Of a stretch of 64,000 nt of DNA, positions 23,807 to 31,975 are shown one piece after another. The stretch is from contig JAMLJC010000001.1 in assembly GCA_023953845.1 (NCBI GenBank), positions 3,482,501 through 3,546,500 of the forward strand, read 5' to 3'. The translations under genes were made by a program, and so were the position numbers. The notes under the pieces were generated by a model that was given only the letters and a program-made list of their open reading frames with translations, did not search any database and was not told where the DNA came from. Within the stretch, counting starts at the first letter, position 1. Each line of letters opens with the position of its first letter. The DNA comes from Rhizobiaceae bacterium. Lineage in GTDB: Bacteria; Pseudomonadota; Alphaproteobacteria; Rhizobiales; Rhizobiaceae.

Positions 23807-25048
23807 GTGGCCGAGATCGCCAAGGGCTTTTCCACGCCGCCGGAGGTCACAGCCTATTTCGACGGCAAGAGCCTGCGACCGGCCTTCTCCTGGCTGGACG
23901 TGTGGGCCGAGGAGCATGCCTACGCCTTCACCGTCGCCAAGGCGACCGAGCTGGAGCTGCTCACCACGTTTCGCGATTCGATCGGCAGCGCCATCCGCAA
24001 AGGTCAGGGTTTCGAGACGTGGAAACAGGACGTCCTGAAAGACCTCACGCGGATCGGCTGGGCAAGGCCGCGTATGGTGTCTGACCCCGAAGGCATCGAT
24101 CCCGACCGGATGGTGAACTTCGGCTCGTCGCGCCGGCTGAAGACGATCTTCTGGTCGAACGTCAATTCCGCCCGCGCGGCCGGCCAGTGGGAGCGCGCCC
24201 AGCGGACGAAGCGGGCGCTGCCCTATCTGCTCTACGTCCGCACCACGTCTGCGGATCCGCGCCAGGAGCATCTCGGCTGGGTCGGCATCATTCTTCCGAT
24301 CGACCATCCGTTCTGGCGGACACACTTCCCGCCCAACGGCTGGCTGTGCAAATGCCAGGTACGCCAGATCTCGGCGCGGGAGGCGGAGCAACTGCTCGGC
24401 CGCGCGCCGGCGGAAGGCGGCGTCATCTATCGCGACACGCCGCCGGACCTCGGGCCGGACATCCCGTTCGTCAACCGCCGCACCGGCGAGGTGACCATGG
24501 TGCCGCCGGGCGTCGACGCGGGCTGGCACACCAATCCCGGCCTCTCACGATCTTCGACGTTGCTGCAGAACCTCGAAGCCCGCCTTCGGACGGCTGACGC
24601 CGGCGACGCGGAGCGGGCGTTGGGCGATCTTTGGGCTGACCCGTTCCTGCGCGTCGCGCCGAAGCTGCCGGAGAAGACCTGGTTGCCGGCCGGCGTCTCG
24701 CCCAGGCTGGCGTCGGAGTTTCCGGCGGCGCGTAACAGCATCGTGTCGATCGCGACCGAGGACATCGTATCGCGCAACGTGCGGCACGGCATGACACTGG
24801 ACGAGTTCGCGCTGCTGCCCAGGATCATCGCCGATGGCGCCATCCTCCCGGATGAGCGTGGTGACGGCAGCGTGCGGACCATACTGGGCCGCATCGGCAA
24901 GACGTGGTGGCGGTTGTTCATCAAATTCTCGTCGGGTGGGTATCTGCGTGTCACCAGCATGCACCAGCGACGGTTCCAGGACATTCAGAAGACGCTTGAT
25001 CGTTTCGGCCTGACCGTCGACGACATCAATGATCTGGGCAAGGAATGA
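23807..25048 (+). CDS. Head morphogenesis protein (Mu gp30 / SPP1 gp7 family)
   Basis: The 413-residue protein has a GTG start one base after the portal stop. It contains the phage Mu F-like domain: SARAAGQWERAQRTKRALPYL, LLYVRTTSADPRQEHLGW, HTHFPPNGWLCKC-type residues (ThrHisPheProProAsnGly). The C-terminal part (RTILGRIGKTWWRLFIKFSS) is the extra domain seen in Mu gp30. It is a minor capsid protein needed for head assembly. Confidence 0.9.
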   Translation: MAEIAKGFSTPPEVTAYFDGKSLRPAFSWLDVWAEEHAYAFTVAKATELELLTTFRDSIGSAIRKGQGFETWKQDVLKDLTRIGWARPRMVSDPEGIDPDRMVNFGSSRRLKTIFWSNVNSARAAGQWERAQRTKRALPYLLYVRTTSADPRQEHLGWVGIILPIDHPFWRTHFPPNGWLCKCQVRQISAREAEQLLGRAPAEGGVIYRDTPPDLGPDIPFVNRRTGEVTMVPPGVDAGWHTNPGLSRSSTLLQNLEARLRTADAGDAERALGDLWADPFLRVAPKLPEKTWLPAGVSPRLASEFPAARNSIVSIATEDIVSRNVRHGMTLDEFALLPRIIADGAILPDERGDGSVRTILGRIGKTWWRLFIKFSSGGYLRVTSMHQRRFQDIQKTLDRFGLTVDDINDLGKE

Positions 25049-25361
25049 CGCGCGGCGGGGAGGGTCGGCAACTCCTCCAGCGGCCATCTAGGGCACCCGA
25101 ATTCGCCGCCGCGCTGCGTGAAAGATGCGCCTTCCGCGTCAGGATTTCAAGCGATCGTAAAGGAGCCTCGTAGAGCGCGTTCATCGATCCGGACGGCCCG
25201 TCATGGCTCAAGACGTTGCAGCGCGCGCTAGCGGCCTTTTAATCGCCTTCTAATTTGATGTTTGTCGGCGTCGCTCGGTCTCGATCGGCCATTGTGGCGG
25301 CGGATCAGAGCTGACAGCTGTCAGCCACATCAGGCTCGCTGACTTCGGCAATTGTGCGCCG
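25049..25361 (+). promoter_or_regulatory. 313-bp intergenic region with late-promoter dyad 2
   Basis: No gene is seen; a minus-strand frame at 25026-25211 is weak. The dyad GCTGACA-GC-TGTCAGC lies at 25310-25325, followed by CACATCA, and CAATTG (25349-25354) is 24 bp further. The protease gene begins 36 bp after the dyad. The upstream 200 bp contain CCTTTTAATCGCCTTCTAAT, AT-richer than neighbours. This matches the position of Mu promoter PI ahead of gene I. Confidence 0.7.
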
Positions 25362-26363
25362 ATGACGCGAGTTTCCGCAAGCCTGAATTTGAGACTGGTC
25401 AATCTCGCCGGTGAGCCGGCCGAGCCGATCGCCACGGGCGTGACCGTGTTCGACGTGATGACGCTCGACGCGGCCGCCAATCCCGAGGTCGGCCCGGCCT
25501 GGATCATGCTGGCGCCGCGCGGTCGGTTCACGGCCCGCGACGGTCGCTCCTTCGAGGTCAACCCGGAGCAGCTCGTCGAGCGCTTCAACGCCGAGCGCGT
25601 CGATGTCCCGATCGACATCGACCACGCCACCGTCAAGAAGGCGATGTTCGGCGACGCGGCCCCGGCCATCGGCTGGATCAAGGAACTCGCGGCAAAGCCT
25701 GACGGTCTCCATGGTCGCGTCGAATGGCTCGCTGCCGGGCTCGCAACGCTCGCCTCCCGCAGCCACCGTTACGTTTCCCCGTCGCTCAAGGCGGATGAGA
25801 ACGGCGTGGTGAGCTGGCTGCATTCCGCCGCCCTGGTCGCGGCGCCCGCGCTCTCCATGCCGGCCGTCGCGTCGGTAGACCCGCACAAACCCACGAAGGA
25901 CACTCCCATGCTCAAGAAGATCGCCGTCGCGCTTGGCCTCGCTGAAGATGCGGGCGAAACCGCCTGCCTCAACGCCATCGCTGGCCTTGCCACGCGCGTC
26001 GACAAGACGGTGCATGAGCAGACGCTGGCGACGCTGTCGGCGACCACGGCCGAGCTGGAAGCCATCAAGAAGGCCGGCCATGACAAGGAGGTCGCCGATC
26101 TGCTCGACGGGGCGTTGACGGCGAAGAAGATTACGCCGGCGCAGCGCGCCGAGCTGGAGCCGCTCTGTGCGACGGTGGACGGCTTCGCCCAGGTCAAGAA
26201 GCTGATCGATGCCACCGCCGCCGGCCTCGGCGCATCCGGGCTCGATAAGAAGCCGATGCCCGGCGAAGTCCACACGCTCTCGGCCGAGGATCGCGCCATC
26301 ATGAAGGAAATGGGCCTGACCGAGGAAGCCTACCGCAAGGCCAACGGCCTCGCGGCCGCCTGA
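25362..26363 (+). CDS. Prohead protease and scaffold (Mu gpI)
   Basis: 333 residues. Starts MTRVSASLNLRLVNLAGEPA; family features are WIMLAPRGRFTARDGRSFEV, VDVPIDIDHATVKKAMFGDA and GWIKELAAKPDGLHGRVEWL, ending at SHRYVSPSLKADENGVV. This is the Mu gpI protease. From residue 183 the protein becomes a helical scaffold part, which is also made separately from an internal start. The protease trims head proteins after scaffold assembly. Confidence 0.92.
   Translation: MTRVSASLNLRLVNLAGEPAEPIATGVTVFDVMTLDAAANPEVGPAWIMLAPRGRFTARDGRSFEVNPEQLVERFNAERVDVPIDIDHATVKKAMFGDAAPAIGWIKELAAKPDGLHGRVEWLAAGLATLASRSHRYVSPSLKADENGVVSWLHSAALVAAPALSMPAVASVDPHKPTKDTPMLKKIAVALGLAEDAGETACLNAIAGLATRVDKTVHEQTLATLSATTAELEAIKKAGHDKEVADLLDGALTAKKITPAQRAELEPLCATVDGFAQVKKLIDATAAGLGASGLDKKPMPGEVHTLSAEDRAIMKEMGLTEEAYRKANGLAAA
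25908..26363 (+). CDS. Nested scaffold protein from an internal start (Mu gpZ-like)
   Basis: An in-frame ATG at codon 183 of the protease gene is preceded by GAAGGA seven bases upstream, a good ribosome site. The product would be 151 residues (MLKKIAVALGLAEDAGETAC ...), nearly all helical (QTLATLSATTAELEAIKKAG), ending with the conserved EDRAIMKEMGLTEEAYRKA. Mu gene Z and lambda Nu3 arise the same way. Expression is inferred. Confidence 0.6.
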   Translation: MLKKIAVALGLAEDAGETACLNAIAGLATRVDKTVHEQTLATLSATTAELEAIKKAGHDKEVADLLDGALTAKKITPAQRAELEPLCATVDGFAQVKKLIDATAAGLGASGLDKKPMPGEVHTLSAEDRAIMKEMGLTEEAYRKANGLAAA

Positions 26364-26400
26364 CTTCGCCACCGCCTGAACGAAACCGGAGAGTTTTTCG

Positions 26401-26805
26401 ATGACCGCATTGTCTGGCCCGCGCGTCCCGACCCGCAGGGAAGGGAACAAGAGCAGCCCGCCCATGAAGGGCTCCACCAAGATCTGGAACGGCGCCATCG
26501 TCGTCATGGACAGCGGACTGGCGGTCCCGGGCAAGACGGCCACCGGCCTTGTTACGCTCGGCATCGCGACCGACACGGTGGACAACACCGGCGGCGACGG
26601 GGCGGCGAAGATCACGGTCGAGCGCGGCACCTTCAAGTTCGCCAACTCCGCCTCGGGCGATGCGATCGCCGGGGCCGACATCGGCAAGGATTGCTACGTC
26701 GTCGACGATCAGACCGTCGCCAAGACCAACGGGTCGAGCACCCGATCGATCGCAGGCAAGGTCATTGATGTCGACAGCGACGGCGTCTGGGTCGCGCTCG
26801 GCTAG
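26401..26805 (+). CDS. Capsid decoration-like / DUF2190-type protein
   Basis: The 134-residue protein starts MTALSGPRVPTRREGNKSSP behind GGAGAG. A beta-rich sequence (WNGAIVVMDSGLAVPGKTAT, VTLGIATDTVDNTGG, DCYVVDDQTVAKTNGSSTRS, AGKVIDVDSDGVWVALG) is typical of small capsid-cementing proteins placed just before the major head gene. Exact family uncertain. Confidence 0.7.
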   Translation: MTALSGPRVPTRREGNKSSPPMKGSTKIWNGAIVVMDSGLAVPGKTATGLVTLGIATDTVDNTGGDGAAKITVERGTFKFANSASGDAIAGADIGKDCYVVDDQTVAKTNGSSTRSIAGKVIDVDSDGVWVALG

Positions 26806-26854
26806 TCCAGGCGCGGTCTTCACCTTTCACCCACCTTTCAACGGAACCTAGAAC

Positions 26855-27751
26855 ATGGCCCGCGTGATAACCGCAGCTCTTCTCGAGGCCGCACAGCGCG
26901 GCTTCAAAACCTCCTTCCAGATCGGCTTCGACGGCCACAAGGCGTTGCTCGAAAGTGTCGCCACCGTGGTGCCCTCGACTGCCGGCGTGGAAGACTACGG
27001 CTGGCTCAACACCATCCCGAAGCTGCGGGAATGGATCGGCGACCGCCATGTCCACGGCCTCGGCACCAAGCAGTACTCGATCCGCAACCGCAAATTCGAG
27101 CTGACAATCGGCGTACTGCGTGACGACATCGAGGACGACAAGCTCGGGCTCTATTCCAAGCGATTCGAGATGATGGGGCAGTCGGCCTCGTCGCATCCCG
27201 ACGAGATCGTATTCGAGCTGATCAACAGCGCCTTCGCCACCAACTGCTATGATGGGCAGTACTTCTTCGACACGGACCATCCGGTCGGCAAAGACGGCAA
27301 CGTCGCCTCCGTTTCCAACATGCAGTCGGGCTCGGCCGAGAAGTGGATCCTCGCCGACCTGTCGAAGCCGCTGAAGCCCTTCATCTTCCAGAAGCGCCGC
27401 GACTACGAGTTCAATTCGCTCGACAACGCGAATGCGACCGAGAGCGTGTTCATGCGCGACGAGTACAAGTACGGCATCAACGCCCGCGTCGCCGCCGGCT
27501 TCGGCTTCTGGCAGATGGCCTTCGGCTCCAAGGCGACCCTCGACGCCACGAATTTGCGCGCGGCCTATACGGCCATGACCAAGTTCGCCGACGATGAGGG
27601 CCGGCCGCTCGGCATCCGCCCGACGCACCTGATCGTCGGCCCAACCAACCAGTTCACGGCCCGCGACATCCTCCTGTCCGAGCAGATCAGCGGGTCGACC
27701 AACACCAACCGCAACCTAGTGTCGCTCATCGAAGCGCCGCTGCTCACCTGA
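26855..27751 (+). CDS. Major capsid protein (Mu gpT)
   Basis: 298 residues, close to Mu T (305). Family features: ITAALLEAAQRGFKTSFQIG, YGWLNTIPKLREWIGDRHVH, TIGVLRDDIEDDKLGLYSKR, FFDTDHPVGKDG and RPTHLIVGPTNQFTARDILL. It forms the HK97-fold icosahedral shell. A strong terminator-like hairpin follows. Confidence 0.94.
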   Translation: MARVITAALLEAAQRGFKTSFQIGFDGHKALLESVATVVPSTAGVEDYGWLNTIPKLREWIGDRHVHGLGTKQYSIRNRKFELTIGVLRDDIEDDKLGLYSKRFEMMGQSASSHPDEIVFELINSAFATNCYDGQYFFDTDHPVGKDGNVASVSNMQSGSAEKWILADLSKPLKPFIFQKRRDYEFNSLDNANATESVFMRDEYKYGINARVAAGFGFWQMAFGSKATLDATNLRAAYTAMTKFADDEGRPLGIRPTHLIVGPTNQFTARDILLSEQISGSTNTNRNLVSLIEAPLLT

Positions 27752-27771
27752 CACGCCCTCCTAGACGCGAT

Positions 27772-27797
27772 CCGCCGGCCTCGGCCGGCGGGTCTTT
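27772..27797 (+). terminator. Hairpin after the major capsid gene
   Basis: CCGCCGGCC (27772-27780) pairs with GGCCGGCGG (27783-27791), then GTCTTTG. With a 4-base loop the stem is 8 bp of pure G-C. The short T run suggests partial termination, which would make capsid protein more abundant than the downstream proteins. Confidence 0.65.
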
Positions 27798-27856
27798 GAA
27801 AGCCGGCACCCCTGCCTCCCACGGGCGCCCGCTCTCCAAGACCCGAGAGGACCATC

Positions 27857-28126
27857 ATGGCCAAGACCCCGAAAAAGACCTTCGCCCAAGGCGAACTCGA
27901 TCCGATGCTGATGCGCGTGCGCATCGTCGCGCCGCAGGGCGAACGCCGCCGCGCGGGCATTTCCTTCACGTCCGTGCCACGCGAACTTACCTTCGCCGAC
28001 CTGGGCGACGACGTCGAGGCCGCCCAGGAGACGCTGAAGATCCTGATGGCCGACCCGCATCTATCGGTTTCACCGGTGATCGAAGAGGGCTCGATCGAGC
28101 CGAAGGACGAAGAACCGGCCGCCTGA
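27857..28126 (+). CDS. 89-aa Mu gp35-like head-tail protein
   Basis: Starts MAKTPKKTFAQGELDPMLMR behind GAGAGGACC. The sequence (MRVRIVAPQGERRRAGISFT, SVPRELTFADLGDDVEAAQE, LMADPHLSV) resembles the small protein between T and gp36 in Mu-like phages. An acidic tail follows. Role unknown. Confidence 0.7.
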   Translation: MAKTPKKTFAQGELDPMLMRVRIVAPQGERRRAGISFTSVPRELTFADLGDDVEAAQETLKILMADPHLSVSPVIEEGSIEPKDEEPAA

Positions 28127-28166
28127 TTTTCCGAACACGCCGCGCCTCGCGTCGCGGCAGTGTGGC

Positions 28167-28200
28167 GGGAGGCGGCGAAAGTAGGGGGTAGCCGCCTCCC
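28167..28200 (+). terminator. 10-bp hairpin between head genes
   Basis: GGGAGGCGGC (28167-28176) pairs perfectly with GCCGCCTCCC (28191-28200) around a 14-base loop; only GATTT follows, so it is a weak terminator or an RNA stability element. Confidence 0.45.
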
Positions 28201-28230
28201 GATTTCCCCGACGCGAGATGACGCGAGGAC

Positions 28231-28701
28231 ATGACCAGCTACGCCACCCTTTCCGATCTGCAGTCGCGCTATCCGAACGAGCTGACGCTTCTGGCTGCGA
28301 GCGAGGCGACCGGCCTGCGCGATGATGTGCGCATCGGCCTGGCGCTCGCCGACGCCTCGTCGGAGATCCGCGCCATCCTGCAGGCCCGCTATTCGCCGGC
28401 CGATCTCGCCGCGCTCGACGCCCCGTCGCTCGATCTGCTCAAGATCTACTGCATGGACATCGCGCTCTACCGCATCTCGCTGTCCTTCACGCGGTCCAAC
28501 GAGGCGATCAAGGAACGCTACGACGCCTCCATAAAGCGGCTGGAGGCGATCGCCGCCGGCAAGGGCGCGTTGACCGCCACGACGGGCGGCAATGGCGGCG
28601 GATCGGGTACCGGACCCGATGTCGGATCGGTTGGACAGAACGAAGTCGTGGTCGTGGCTCCGGAGCGCATGTTCACCCGCGAGCGGCTGGGGCGCGTCTG
28701 A
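28231..28701 (+). CDS. DUF1320 (Mu gp36) head completion protein
   Basis: 156 residues. MTSYATLSDLQSRYPNELTL, DASSEIRAILQARYSPADLA and LLKIYCMDIALYRISLS are typical of DUF1320. A Gly-rich stretch (GGNGGGSGTGPDVGS) precedes the end. These proteins join the portal to the tail. Confidence 0.88.
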   Translation: MTSYATLSDLQSRYPNELTLLAASEATGLRDDVRIGLALADASSEIRAILQARYSPADLAALDAPSLDLLKIYCMDIALYRISLSFTRSNEAIKERYDASIKRLEAIAAGKGALTATTGGNGGGSGTGPDVGSVGQNEVVVVAPERMFTRERLGRV

Positions 28702-29180
28702 TGAGCGTCCAGATCGTCGTCGACGTCGGGGATTTCGACCGCGCCTTCCGGGCGCTGCGGCCGATCTTCGATTTCCAGCCGGAAGAGCTGATGTCCACCA
28801 TCGGGGCTCTTGGCGAGAGCCAGACGCGACGGCGCATTTCCGAGGAGAAGACGTCGCCGGACGGCGAGCCATGGGCGCCCAACCGGAAGGGCACGTCCAT
28901 CCTGATGGAGTCCGGCCAGCACCTTCTCGCTTCGGTCGCCTGGACGGCCTCGGCCGACGAGGCGGTGTGGGGCGCCGCCTGGGAATTCGCCCATGTGCAT
29001 CAGTTCGGCGCGACCATCGTGCCGAAGAACGCGGAATTCCTCGCCGTGCCCAACCCGGCCGGCGGCATCTTCCGCTCGAAGGAAGTCACCATCCCGGCGC
29101 GCGAGTTCGTCGGCATCTCGGCTGAGAACGCAGCCGAGATCATCGACGTCGTCACCGATCATTTCGGGATCGCGCAATGA
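28701..29180 (+). CDS. Virion morphogenesis protein (Mu gpG / tail completion family)
   Basis: The 159-residue protein overlaps the previous stop (TGATG). GESQTRRRISEEKTSPDGEP, WAPNRKGTSILMESGQHLLA, WEFAHVHQFGATIVPKN and PAREFVGISAENAAEI mark the phage_tail_S/gpG family, which works in head-tail joining. Confidence 0.88.
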   Translation: MSVQIVVDVGDFDRAFRALRPIFDFQPEELMSTIGALGESQTRRRISEEKTSPDGEPWAPNRKGTSILMESGQHLLASVAWTASADEAVWGAAWEFAHVHQFGATIVPKNAEFLAVPNPAGGIFRSKEVTIPAREFVGISAENAAEIIDVVTDHFGIAQ

Positions 29181-29821
29181 TCTCCGCACGCACCATCGGC
29201 CAGATGCTTGCCAGCAATCCGCTCGCCGACACGCATGACGCGATCGTCGCGACGCTGAGGGCGCTGCTACCGGACGTTTCCATCCGCAAGCATCCTGGCA
29301 AGGTCGACCTCTCCGAACTCGTAGCGAAGGCGGTTGTTCCGGCGCCCGGCATCGGCCTCGGCTGGAGCCAGGTGAAGTATGTCGGCATGGCGGACGGTTC
29401 GTTCTGCATGGCCGTAGGCTGGACCGCCTACATCGTCGCCGAGGCGATGGTGAACAACGATCGCCGCGTCGAGAAGGAACAGGTCGGCATGGCGATCGGC
29501 TCGCAGCTGATCAAGATCCTGGGCGACGACGAGGCGCAGTTCTGGAACCGCACCGGCGTGCTCCCGATCGGCGTCAACGGGCTGCCCGAACCCGAGCTGA
29601 AGCCGTTCTTCACGGTGCGCGACGCCGCCCAGGGGACGGCCTACTACGTCGTCACCTGGACGCAGATCGTCGCCGATGTCGGCGAGACGACGTTCCCGAC
29701 CGCGACCGGCCGCGTCCGCTCGGCCGACGACATGGTCATCGACTATCAGTCGGAGGCCGATCTGGAGCATGTCGGCCACTGGATTCCGGCGCGGCAGGTC
29801 CCGGAGGATGAGGATGCGTGA
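29177..29821 (+). CDS. Mu gp37-like protein (DUF1834)
   Basis: 214 residues. ALLPDVSIRKHPGKVDLSEL, GMADGSFCMAVGWTAYIVAE, GSQLIKILGDDEAQFW and DYQSEADLEHVGHWIPARQV correspond to the gp37-type component of the tail terminator region in Mu-like phages. Family assignment by overall pattern. Confidence 0.7.
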   Translation: MISARTIGQMLASNPLADTHDAIVATLRALLPDVSIRKHPGKVDLSELVAKAVVPAPGIGLGWSQVKYVGMADGSFCMAVGWTAYIVAEAMVNNDRRVEKEQVGMAIGSQLIKILGDDEAQFWNRTGVLPIGVNGLPEPELKPFFTVRDAAQGTAYYVVTWTQIVADVGETTFPTATGRVRSADDMVIDYQSEADLEHVGHWIPARQVPEDEDA

Positions 29822-30320
29822 CCTCTACGCCTCCGAGATCCGCCGTCTGCGCCAGCACCTCGCGCGCGCCGAGCGGCGCATCGCCGTGTCGATGCTGCCG
29901 GGCAAGGTGAAGCAGAAGGATCCCGACAAGCGCCAGCTCCGCCTGCAGATCGGCACGTCTTCGAACGGCACGCCTGTGTTCGGGCCGTGGTCGCGCTGGC
30001 AGGAGGCGACGGCGGGTCAGGGGCGGTGGCATGCCGAGCCGGACATGGACGAGCAGATGGTGCTGTGGAGCCAGTCCGGCACGGTGGGCGCGCAGTCGAT
30101 GGCCGTTCCCTCGACCTACGACAAGGACCACGGCGCGCCGTCGACCGCGTCGGACAAGGCCGTCTTCATGTGGGGCGGCGGAGGATTCGAGGTCGGGGAT
30201 TTCGGCGTCCGCTTCTTCGGCGGAACGCTGGAGCACAACGGCGTCTACATCGGCGAAGACCACGTCCACACCAGGGTTGAGACGGGCGGAGGACTTTCCG
30301 GTCCGCCGCCCGGCAGTTGA
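29814..30320 (+). CDS. Baseplate assembly protein V (spike)
   Basis: 168 residues. LYASEIRRLRQHLARAERRI, SMLPGKVKQKDPDKRQLRLQ, GPWSRWQEATAGQGRWHAEP and DEQMVLWSQSGTVGAQSMAV match gpV/Mu gp45 spike proteins, which form the central membrane-piercing needle. The end (GEDHVHTRVETGGGLSGPP) contains the HxH motif found at spike tips. The ATG at 29814 has GGAGG before it and overlaps the previous gene by eight bases. Confidence 0.88.
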   Translation: MRDLYASEIRRLRQHLARAERRIAVSMLPGKVKQKDPDKRQLRLQIGTSSNGTPVFGPWSRWQEATAGQGRWHAEPDMDEQMVLWSQSGTVGAQSMAVPSTYDKDHGAPSTASDKAVFMWGGGGFEVGDFGVRFFGGTLEHNGVYIGEDHVHTRVETGGGLSGPPPGS

Positions 30321-30329
30321 GGAGCGCAC

Positions 30330-30626
30330 ATGGAAAAGAGACCCTACCAGATAACCGAACATGCCGGCACGCATGTCGCCGGCCGGCGGATCGAGGATCG
30401 CGACGCGCCTCTCCACCTCACCGAGGCGGAGGCGGCCTACGAGTTGCAGATCATGACGATACGGCCATGGCCGGAGGGCCTGCACATCGGCGAGGCCACC
30501 GGCGTCGAGAGGATCGGCATCGAGGCGCCGGCCGACGGTGTCGTGCGCGAAGTGCAGCTCGGCGAACCCGGCGCCCTGCCGGCGCTCCCGGCCGCGCCCG
30601 TCAAACCCCGTTCGAAGAAGCGTTGA
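30330..30626 (+). CDS. 98-aa protein of the baseplate block
   Basis: Starts MEKRPYQITEHAGTHVAGRR behind GAGGAG. The sequence has one alpha/beta portion (YELQIMTIRPWPEGLHIGEA) and an Ala/Pro-rich basic tail. A gene of this size often lies between V and W in P2-like tails. No family recognised. Confidence 0.65.
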   Translation: MEKRPYQITEHAGTHVAGRRIEDRDAPLHLTEAEAAYELQIMTIRPWPEGLHIGEATGVERIGIEAPADGVVREVQLGEPGALPALPAAPVKPRSKKR

Positions 30627-30641
30627 AGGGGCTTTGAACGC

Positions 30642-31052
30642 ATGGCGCGTGCCATCCGATACAGGGTCGACATCGACCGCAGGACAGGCGCGGTGCTTGT
30701 AGGCATCCCCGCGCTGCTGCAGGCGCTCGACGTCATCTGGATGACCAGGACGAACCTGCGCGTCATGCTGCTCGACTTCGGCTCGAACCTGCGCTCCTGG
30801 CTCGCGGAGGATCTGACGCCGGCGCTGGCGCTGCAGATCTACGGCGACCTCGCCTCGACGGCGCATCGATGGGAGCCTGAGTATCGGGTCAGGGAGTTCC
30901 AGTTCGTGCGCATGAGCCAGAGCGGCACGCTCGGGCTGAAGCATGGCGGGCTGTATTTCCCCGAGGGCCGTTTCGGCAATTACGACATCGCCATCCCGCT
31001 CAACGCCACGCCGCGCAATCTCGGCCGGTATATCCCGGAACTGGCGGCATGA
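30642..31052 (+). CDS. Baseplate wedge protein W (gp25-like / Mu gp46)
   Basis: 136 residues. RYRVDIDRRTGAVLVGIPAL, QALDVIWMTRTNLRVMLLDF, GSNLRSWLAEDLTPALALQI and WEPEYRVREFQFV follow the gp25/gpW lysozyme-like fold family. It forms the baseplate wedge with J and I. Overlaps J by four bases. Confidence 0.85.
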   Translation: MARAIRYRVDIDRRTGAVLVGIPALLQALDVIWMTRTNLRVMLLDFGSNLRSWLAEDLTPALALQIYGDLASTAHRWEPEYRVREFQFVRMSQSGTLGLKHGGLYFPEGRFGNYDIAIPLNATPRNLGRYIPELAA

Positions 31053-31975
31053 CCGACTACACCGCCGAGACGCTCGATCTTTCCCGGCTGGATCTCGGGC
31101 CGCTGTTCGACCTCGACTATGAGGCCTGGCTGCAGGCCCGCATGGCGAAGTATGTCGAGATCTGGAACGGCAAGCGCGCGATCGACCCGACGCTGCCCGA
31201 ACTCGACCCGGCGCGCCTGGAGGCGTCGACGCGGCAGATCATCCAGGAAGAAGCGGCCGACGCCGACACGAAGATCATCGCCATGATCAACGATGCGGCG
31301 AAGGCCTTGCGTCTCGCCCAGGCGAACAGCGACGCCCTCGACCATCTCGCGACCACTTTCCACCGGACCCAGCGCAAGGTGCTGATCCCGGCGACCGAAA
31401 GCACCGCCGCCGTGATGGAAAGCGACGACGATCTGCGCAGCCGCGCCCAGCTCGCGCCCGAGGCGCTGGCGGATCTCGGGCTGACCGCCGGCGGCTACAT
31501 CTATTTCGTGCGCAGCGCCTTCGCCGCGCAGATCAAGGGCGTCCGTCCGATCCGGCGCGGCGGCGGCGCGGTGGAGCTGCGCCTGCTCGGCCGGACAGGC
31601 AACGGGCATGTCGACAGTCCGCTGCTGGCGGAGGTCATCCGGGCTTTCCAGCCCGAGGATATGACGCAGTCGACCGACATCCTCACCGTGTTCTCGGCGG
31701 AGATCGACGAGCTGGTGCCGGAGATCCGGTTGCGCATTCCACGAGGGCCTGATCCGGAGGAGGTCAAAGCAGCGGCCCGCAAGTCGCTGCTCGCCTATCG
31801 CGACGACGTCCACAGGATCGGCGCCAGCGTCTGGCTCGAAGCGCTGGCTGCAGCCGCGAAGGTCGGCCCGGTCATCCGGCCGATCGTGGTCTATCCGACC
31901 GCCCATGTCATCGGTGCGCCGGAGCGGGCGCCGTGGCTCGCCGACTTCGTCCTGACGACGGAGGTGGCGTCATGA
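31049..31975 (+). CDS. Baseplate assembly protein J
   Basis: 308 residues. Starts MTDYTAETLDLSRLDLGPLF; the middle (DDLRSRAQLAPEALADLGLT, GGYIYFVRSAFAAQIKGVRP) and end (RIPRGPDPEEVKAAARKSLL, DDVHRIGASVWLEALAAAAK) are typical of gpJ/Mu gp47. Core wedge component on the baseplate periphery. Confidence 0.92.
   Translation: MTDYTAETLDLSRLDLGPLFDLDYEAWLQARMAKYVEIWNGKRAIDPTLPELDPARLEASTRQIIQEEAADADTKIIAMINDAAKALRLAQANSDALDHLATTFHRTQRKVLIPATESTAAVMESDDDLRSRAQLAPEALADLGLTAGGYIYFVRSAFAAQIKGVRPIRRGGGAVELRLLGRTGNGHVDSPLLAEVIRAFQPEDMTQSTDILTVFSAEIDELVPEIRLRIPRGPDPEEVKAAARKSLLAYRDDVHRIGASVWLEALAAAAKVGPVIRPIVVYPTAHVIGAPERAPWLADFVLTTEVAS

Noticed and set aside
25026..25211. Minus-strand frame in the gap before the protease gene
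   Set aside because: No ribosome site, poor protein character, and it runs into the end of the head morphogenesis gene.
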